DNA from: Actinomycetes bacterium
GTDB lineage: Bacteria; Actinomycetota; Acidimicrobiia; Spongiisociales; UBA5794
Length of the DNA: 9,812 nt
Assembly: GCA_023336875.1 (NCBI GenBank)
Contig: JAMBLH010000185.1
Coordinates: forward strand, 1 to 9,812
Direction of reading: 5' to 3'
The notes beneath the pieces were generated by a model. It was given only the letters and a program-made list of their open reading frames with translations, ran no database searches and had not been told where the DNA came from. Every line of letters starts with the position of its first letter. Within the stretch, counting starts at the first letter, position 1. Made by a program: the position numbers and the translations under genes. Positions 6,519-9,812 of the stretch are shown here, in pieces.

Positions 6519-7193
6519 ATGGAACAAACAATGCAACAAAGCCCAGCTCCCCACGCACCGGCCCCGGAACGGCCCACCGCGGTGCCGTCGCGATCCCTTC
6601 GTGGGAAACTCACCGACGAGGAATTCTGTGGCTTGTCCCTCTTTGAGGACGAGGAGTGGCTTGGCGAACTGTTCCTGCGCTACGAAAGCAGACTGGTAGG
6701 TTGCGCCCATCGCATGGTGGGTCCTGCTGAGGTCGAAGATGCGGCCCAAGAGATCAACGAACGCATCGTGCGTGGCCTGCCGAAGTTTCGCGGAGACTCG
6801 GCTGTTGGCACATGGATCTATGCAGTGGCGCGCAACACATGCCTCGATGTACGTCGGCGACGAAAGCCCATGCTCGCTGTTTCCGACGAGGTTTTGGACT
6901 ACATGAGCACGGACGTGGGACCTGAGGACGTATTTGATATATCGATTCTGGGATGTAGAACCGCTCTCGCGGTGAGAGACCTCCCGGAAGGCCAAGCCGC
7001 AGTTCTGCTGCTTCGGCTGGGCGAGGGACTGTCAACCGCTGAGACCGCGGCTGAACTCGGCATCACAGGAGACGCCGTAAAGGCCAAACTCCGTAGGGCA
7101 CGTCAGCATCTTCGCACAGCGCTCGCGCAACAGATTTCGTGCCCACAGTGTGGACCGGGCACATATGCCATCACAGGGATTACGACGAACTGA
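6519..7193 (+). CDS. ECF-type sigma-70 family RNA polymerase sigma factor with C-terminal CPQC motif
   Basis: A 224-residue sigma factor from this start. Region 2 covers about 49-115, with FLRYESRLVGCAHR, EDAAQEIN and FRGDSAVGTWIYAVARNT followed by DVRRRR. Region 4 covers about 152-203, with LPEGQAAVLLLRLGEGLS and a helix-turn-helix TAETAAELGITGDAVKAKLR. Regions 1 and 3 are absent, as in ECF factors. There are six cysteines (37, 62, 108, 146, 208, 211), the last two forming SCPQCG right after region 4, a possible thiol or metal sensor. No anti-sigma gene adjoins it. The start is uncertain: ATGs at 6504, 6519 and 6531 are in frame, none with a strong ribosome site, and 6504 lies inside the TATAAT box. 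It heads a plus-strand series with arsR and merA, so its targets may include this locus. Confidence 0.85.
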   Translation: MEQTMQQSPAPHAPAPERPTAVPSRSLRGKLTDEEFCGLSLFEDEEWLGELFLRYESRLVGCAHRMVGPAEVEDAAQEINERIVRGLPKFRGDSAVGTWIYAVARNTCLDVRRRRKPMLAVSDEVLDYMSTDVGPEDVFDISILGCRTALAVRDLPEGQAAVLLLRLGEGLSTAETAAELGITGDAVKAKLRRARQHLRTALAQQISCPQCGPGTYAITGITTN

Positions 7194-7260
7194 TGTGCGG
7201 TGACTTGCGAACGCATCCCCTATTGTCAATGTCCCAGTAGCAACAAAGAATGGAGCCAGG
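7194..7260 (+). promoter_or_regulatory. Leader of arsR with short palindrome and ribosome site
   Basis: The 67-bp gap holds ATTGTCAAT (7222-7230, arms ATTG/CAAT), which could be an operator half or part of a -10 (TATTGT 7221-7226), and a GGAG ribosome site (7252-7255) before the ATG at 7261. No clear -35 is seen, so arsR may be transcribed from the sigma promoter, from here, or from both. Confidence 0.25.
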
Positions 7261-7635
7261 ATGGGCCGACCAGCCATCATTGAACTCACGCCAACGCCGC
7301 TCACCGACGATGAGCTCGTCGCCCGGATCTACCGCGGGCTCGGCGACGCGACCCGAATCAGAATTCTCAAGTTCCTCCTCGACGGGCCAAGAAGCCAGAA
7401 AGAAATCGTCAAAGAGGTCGGACTGTCTCAGGGTCGCGTATCGCAACATCTCTCCTGTCTCGTGTGGTGCGGATATCTCGAAAGTGAGCGACTGGGGAGG
7501 ATCGTCGAGTACAAGATCGCAAACGGTCGAGTCGCTGCCCTGCTAGATCTTGGCACAGGATTCCTGAACACATCTGGTGGAGACATCGGAACCTGCCGGA
7601 TCGTTGTTGAGGACGAGACAACAAATCCGGAATGA
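7261..7635 (+). CDS. merR: ArsR/SmtB-family metalloregulator (CmtR-like, actinobacterial MerR type)
   Basis: A 124-residue winged-helix repressor that would release DNA when it binds a thiophilic metal. The core is typical of ArsR: RGLGDATRIRILKFLLDG, then the recognition helix in KEVGLSQGRVSQHLSCL and a wing ERLGRIVEYKI. Cys66 and Cys70 lie in the recognition helix (LSCLVWC) and Cys112 near the C-terminus (GDIGTC). The same three-thiol arrangement binds Cd/Pb in mycobacterial CmtR, and ArsR-type proteins called MerR control mer operons in Streptomyces. Three thiols would suit Hg(II). The ELCxCDL site of cadmium/arsenic sensors is absent. GGAG six nt upstream supports the ATG. It sits 67 bp after the sigma gene and 55 bp before merA on the same strand. 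The identity as Hg(II) sensor is inferred from the neighbours. Confidence 0.88.
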   Translation: MGRPAIIELTPTPLTDDELVARIYRGLGDATRIRILKFLLDGPRSQKEIVKEVGLSQGRVSQHLSCLVWCGYLESERLGRIVEYKIANGRVAALLDLGTGFLNTSGGDIGTCRIVVEDETTNPE

Positions 7636-7690
7636 TTTTGATTACAGAATACTTGACTACGCTATGCCACCCTCAAGAGCGGAGAAGACA

Positions 7691-9337
7691 ATGAAGAACA
7701 GGATCACCATCGATGTCAAAGGAATGACGTGTGACGGTTGTGAAGGCCATGTTGGCGACGCCCTCGCTGAAGCGGGTCTCGACGATCTCGAGGTCGATTG
7801 GCGACGAGGGCTCGCTTCCGGTACCGACTCGGGGGGTTTCGATGTCGCGAAGGCTGAGGCCGGCTTGGAAGGATCCAATTATGAGATCGTGTCGGTTTCG
7901 TCCCCCACCGCGGAGAATGCTCCCACCGAGGATGCGGGCGATCACGACTACGACCTCCTGATTCTCGGGTCAGGTTCTGCCGCATTCGCTGCAGGTATCA
8001 AAGCAAGGGACCTCGGAGCCACGGTGGCGATCGTCGAGAAGGGAACGATTGGTGGAACGTGCGTGAACATTGGGTGTGTGCCATCCAAGGCACTTCTGCG
8101 TCCCGCTGAGCTGTACCACCAGGCTGGCCATTCACCGTTCCCGGGAGTGGAAACATCCGCAGGTGATGTCGACCTGGGGACGTTGATTGCATCCAAAGAT
8201 GAACTCGTCGGTGTGCTGCGTCAGGAGAAGTACGCAAATCTGCTGGATGTGTACGACATCGATCTGATCAAGGGCACTGCAGGGTTCACAGGTCCCAATA
8301 GTGTCGAAGTGGACGGTCGCCCGGTAACGGCGGGCCGTTTCCTCATATCTACCGGTGCGTCGTCGTGGGTGCCGCCCATCGAAGGCCTCGACGAGACCGA
8401 GTACCTCACCTCGACGACCGCACTAGAACTGACCGAGCTTCCCGACGAGCTGATCGTCGTAGGTGCCAACGCTATTGGACTCGAACTGGGTCAGTTGTTC
8501 GCACACCTGGGATCGAAAGTGACATGGGTCGAAGCATTGGCCAGGATTGCTCCGTTCGAAGAGCCAGAGATCTCGGTTCTCATGCGCCGTCATCTCAAGG
8601 ATGAAGGCGCCTCCATCCACGAGGGCGCCCTTGCCAAGGCGGCTGGTAAGGACGGGGACCGTGTGTGGCTTGACATCGAGCATGAAGGATCCACCGTTCG
8701 TCTTCATGCAGACCAGCTACTCATGGCAACGGGCCGCAGACCAAACACAGCGTCATTGGGCCTCGAAGCGGCAGGCGTCGAGGTTGATCCCCGCGGAGCG
8801 GTCATCGTCGACGAAGGTCTCGCCACCACCAATCCGCTCGTGTGGGCAGCCGGTGACGTCACGACGACACCCCAGTTCGTATACGTTGCAGCGGCATCAG
8901 GGAACATCGCCGCGGAGAACGCTCTTCGCGGCGCTGGACGAACACTCGACCTGCGCACGATGCCACGGGTCACGTTCACGACACCGTCAATCGCCTCTGT
9001 CGGGCTTACCGAAGCAGCTGCACGAGAGGCAGGGTATCCCGTTATGACATCGGTACTGCCACTGTCGTCCGTACCACGTGCACTCGTGAACCAGGACACA
9101 ACAGGTGCCGTCAAGCTCGTCGCCGACGAGGCGACCGGAGAACTCCTCGGTGCCCACGTACTCGCCGAGGGTGCAGGCGACGTGATCCAAGCTGCCGTGG
9201 TTGCTCTGAACTACCACGCAACAGTGGACGAGATCGCCGCAATGTTCCACCCCTACCTCACAATGGCCGAAGCCCTCAAACTCGCAGCACAAACCTTCAA
9301 CAAGGACGTCAAGAACCTCTCATGCTGTGCTGCATGA
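7691..9337 (+). CDS. merA: Mercuric reductase MerA with N-terminal HMA domain
   Basis: This 548-residue cytosolic flavoenzyme reduces Hg(II) to volatile Hg(0) with NADPH. Residues 1-72 form a heavy-metal-associated domain with GMTCDGC (Cys14, Cys17), joined by an acidic linker to the catalytic core. The core has FAD loop GSGSAA (93-98), redox pair Cys124/Cys129 in GGTCVNIGCVPSK, NAD(P) loop GANAIG (258-263), AAGDV (Asp389), the tyrosine of FVYVAAASG (398), and the MerA-specific C-terminus HPYLTM (Tyr522) with AAQTFNKDV and the vicinal Cys545-Cys546. Every thiol pair needed for Hg(II) hand-over is present, so it should be active. The open frame extends upstream to 7577, inside arsR, but the ATG at 7691 has GGAG 6 nt before it and starts exactly at the HMA strand. 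One point deserves note: Glu281 (VTWVEAL) follows the second Rossmann strand. Confidence 0.98.
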   Translation: MKNRITIDVKGMTCDGCEGHVGDALAEAGLDDLEVDWRRGLASGTDSGGFDVAKAEAGLEGSNYEIVSVSSPTAENAPTEDAGDHDYDLLILGSGSAAFAAGIKARDLGATVAIVEKGTIGGTCVNIGCVPSKALLRPAELYHQAGHSPFPGVETSAGDVDLGTLIASKDELVGVLRQEKYANLLDVYDIDLIKGTAGFTGPNSVEVDGRPVTAGRFLISTGASSWVPPIEGLDETEYLTSTTALELTELPDELIVVGANAIGLELGQLFAHLGSKVTWVEALARIAPFEEPEISVLMRRHLKDEGASIHEGALAKAAGKDGDRVWLDIEHEGSTVRLHADQLLMATGRRPNTASLGLEAAGVEVDPRGAVIVDEGLATTNPLVWAAGDVTTTPQFVYVAAASGNIAAENALRGAGRTLDLRTMPRVTFTTPSIASVGLTEAAAREAGYPVMTSVLPLSSVPRALVNQDTTGAVKLVADEATGELLGAHVLAEGAGDVIQAAVVALNYHATVDEIAAMFHPYLTMAEALKLAAQTFNKDVKNLSCCAA

Positions 9338-9393
9338 CGTCACCACACACAGATCGACATGCGTAAATCACAATGACAAAGGAAGGAGCGAAT

Positions 9394-9456
9394 ATGCATA
9401 GATTCATGATCCCTCGGGTCGCTCACTGCAGCGACGGTTGTAAACCAAAGTCCTGA
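9394..9456 (+). CDS. Possible 20-residue Cys-containing peptide after merA
   Basis: An ATG at 9394 is preceded by a strong ribosome site (AAGGAG, 9383-9388, 5 nt away) and opens a 20-codon frame, MHRFMIPRVAHCSDGCKPKS, ending in TGA at 9454-9456. The peptide is basic with HCSDGC, a His plus a C-x3-C pair that could bind a soft metal. It lies 56 bp downstream of merA and just before the terminator hairpin, so it would be co-transcribed. It matches no family I know. It could be a real small protein, the remnant start of a deleted mer gene, or chance. The ribosome site is the main support. Confidence 0.4.
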   Translation: MHRFMIPRVAHCSDGCKPKS

Positions 9457-9481
9457 GCACGACGACAAACGGCTCGTAAAC

Positions 9482-9516
9482 CGAGAGGCCATCTGGAGAC
9501 TCCAGATGGCCTCTCG
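9482..9516 (+). terminator. Strong hairpin terminator after the mer plus-strand arm
   Basis: CGAGAGGCCATCTGG (9482-9496) pairs perfectly with CCAGATGGCCTCTCG (9502-9516); a further A-T pair closes a 3-nt loop, giving a 16-bp stem. Outer bases GAGCACG (9455-9461) and CGTGCTC (9518-9524) could pair as well. No T-run follows. Its place after merA and the small ORF fits a transcript end, or a 3' stabiliser. Confidence 0.7.
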
Positions 9517-9683
9517 ACGTGCTCCTTGGATGGCCGAAGGTCAAGACTGTCAAGCGGTACCTCCTTCTCTCGCCGTGCTGAAGCTACGGGGCCTCGACGA
9601 CGTCTCGGAGCAGTTGTCAAGTGTCGGTACGTCAGATCGCGCATTGCGCGCGATGGAGGGCCACGCCAACGTTCAAGACGCGA

Positions 9684-9718
9684 GAAAACCGTTGAGACAT
9701 GTAGGAATCTCAACGGTT
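9684..9718 (-). terminator. Intrinsic terminator downstream of the tRNA fragment (minus strand)
   Basis: On the minus strand AACCGTTGAGA (9718-9708) pairs exactly with TCTCAACGGTT (9697-9687) across a 10-nt loop and is followed by further T residues (TTTTC in total, from 9688 on). It starts 7 nt past the end of the tRNA fragment, the usual position of a tRNA gene terminator. Confidence 0.6.
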
Positions 9719-9725
9719 CTCTTCG

Positions 9726-9766
9726 TAGCGGGGCAGGATTTGAACCTGCGACCTTCGGGTTATGAG
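9726..9766 (-). tRNA. 3' fragment of an initiator tRNA-Met (CAT) gene, probable attachment site
   Basis: Read on the minus strand, the sequence starts in the anticodon loop with CTCATAACCC, continues with the variable loop GAAGGTC, a complete T-arm GCAGGTTCAAATCCTGC, and an acceptor end CCCGCTA. The three G:C-type anticodon stem half (CCC) and CTCATAA loop are those of initiator tRNA-Met. The 5' half is missing: the 46 bp to its right, which should hold the acceptor, D-arm and 5' anticodon stem, have no tRNA character. The acceptor strand also seems one C shorter than I expect. A tRNA cut precisely at the anticodon loop is the typical footprint of tyrosine-recombinase integration, so this is read as an att repeat and not a working tRNA. 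Confidence 0.8.
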
Positions 9767-9772
9767 TTATGA
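9759..9772. repeat. 7-bp tandem duplication GTTATGA at the tRNA fragment edge
   Basis: GTTATGA occurs twice in a row (9759-9765 and 9766-9772), exactly where tRNA similarity stops at the anticodon loop. It could be the strand-exchange core of the recombination site. Confidence 0.5.
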
Positions 9773-9812
9773 CTCTTCATCCACACTGGTGATGCCAGAT
9801 CCGCGAATGCCC

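Noticed and set aside
6449..6613. N-terminal extension of the MerF-like gene
   Set aside because: It lacks a ribosome site, runs antisense over the sigma gene start and the divergent promoter, and adds no recognisable segment.
7652..7677. CTTGA...TCAAG inverted pair upstream of merA as an operator or promoter
   Set aside because: Arms are only 5 bp with 16 nt between them and no acceptable -35/-10 pair could be built, so it is likely chance; merA is probably co-transcribed with arsR.
7577..7690. N-terminal extension of MerA starting inside arsR
   Set aside because: The extra 38 residues are not MerA-like and overlap arsR; a good ribosome site marks the ATG at 7691, where the HMA domain begins.
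9506..9772. Plus-strand frames ending in peptides like GQDLNLRPSGYEL (and 9526-9765 ending in GFEPATFGL)
   Set aside because: These tails are the antisense translation of the tRNA T-arm and anticodon region, a well-known source of false proteins. There is no ribosome site or domain upstream.
1..9812. Transposases, insertion sequences, CRISPR arrays, merB, merP, or a classical MerR
   Set aside because: No sequence with the relevant motifs or repeated units was found on either strand in this window.

Overview
The window looks like chromosome from a GC-rich Gram-positive relative, most likely an actinobacterium. The evidence is frequent GTG starts, 4-nt stop/start overlaps, an ArsR-type rather than MerR-type regulator beside merA, and the style of the enzymes. 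An Acidimicrobiia-like lineage is only a guess. Reading the sequence directly gives eleven protein genes I would defend, one short peptide ORF, and a tRNA fragment at the right edge.

Left third (1-3370): on the minus strand, a cyclopropane-fatty-acid synthase-type SAM methyltransferase is followed 41 bp downstream by the first 22 codons of a patatin-like lipase that runs off the window. Diverging from them on the plus strand, a 65-residue zinc-ribbon protein overlaps by 4 nt the start of a catabolic-type glutamate dehydrogenase. A gene-free stretch (3061-3370) with one good hairpin separates this from the next block.

Middle and right (3371-9456): a mercury/thiol-redox locus made of two divergent arms. 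The minus arm is a run of four overlapping genes in the order MerF-like two-helix mercury transporter, membrane-anchored TlpA-like thioredoxin, CcdA-like membrane thiol-electron carrier, and an NADPH-type FAD disulfide reductase. The plus arm is an ECF-type sigma factor with a C-terminal CPQC motif, an ArsR/CmtR-like Cys-triad repressor (the actinobacterial type of MerR), a full MerA mercuric reductase with an N-terminal HMA domain and C-terminal Cys pair, and a 20-codon Cys-containing ORF with a strong ribosome site. Between the arms lies a very compact divergent promoter with overlapping -10 boxes and a perfect 12-bp palindrome.

The inferred working model is that Hg(II) enters through the MerF-like protein, is handed to the MerA thiols and reduced to Hg(0). 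The TlpA-CcdA-reductase chain would carry cytosolic reducing power across the membrane, to keep the outer thiols (MerF Cys, TlpA CxxC) reduced or to repair mercury-damaged extracytoplasmic proteins. Pairing a mer locus with a dedicated CcdA/TlpA/flavoreductase chain and its own sigma factor is the most interesting feature of the window. merP, merB, canonical merT and a classical MerR are not present here.

Right edge (9457-9812): a strong hairpin ends the mer arm. It is followed by a minus-strand terminator and a 41-bp 3' fragment of an initiator tRNA-Met gene starting exactly in the anticodon loop, which is the usual signature of an integration (att) site.
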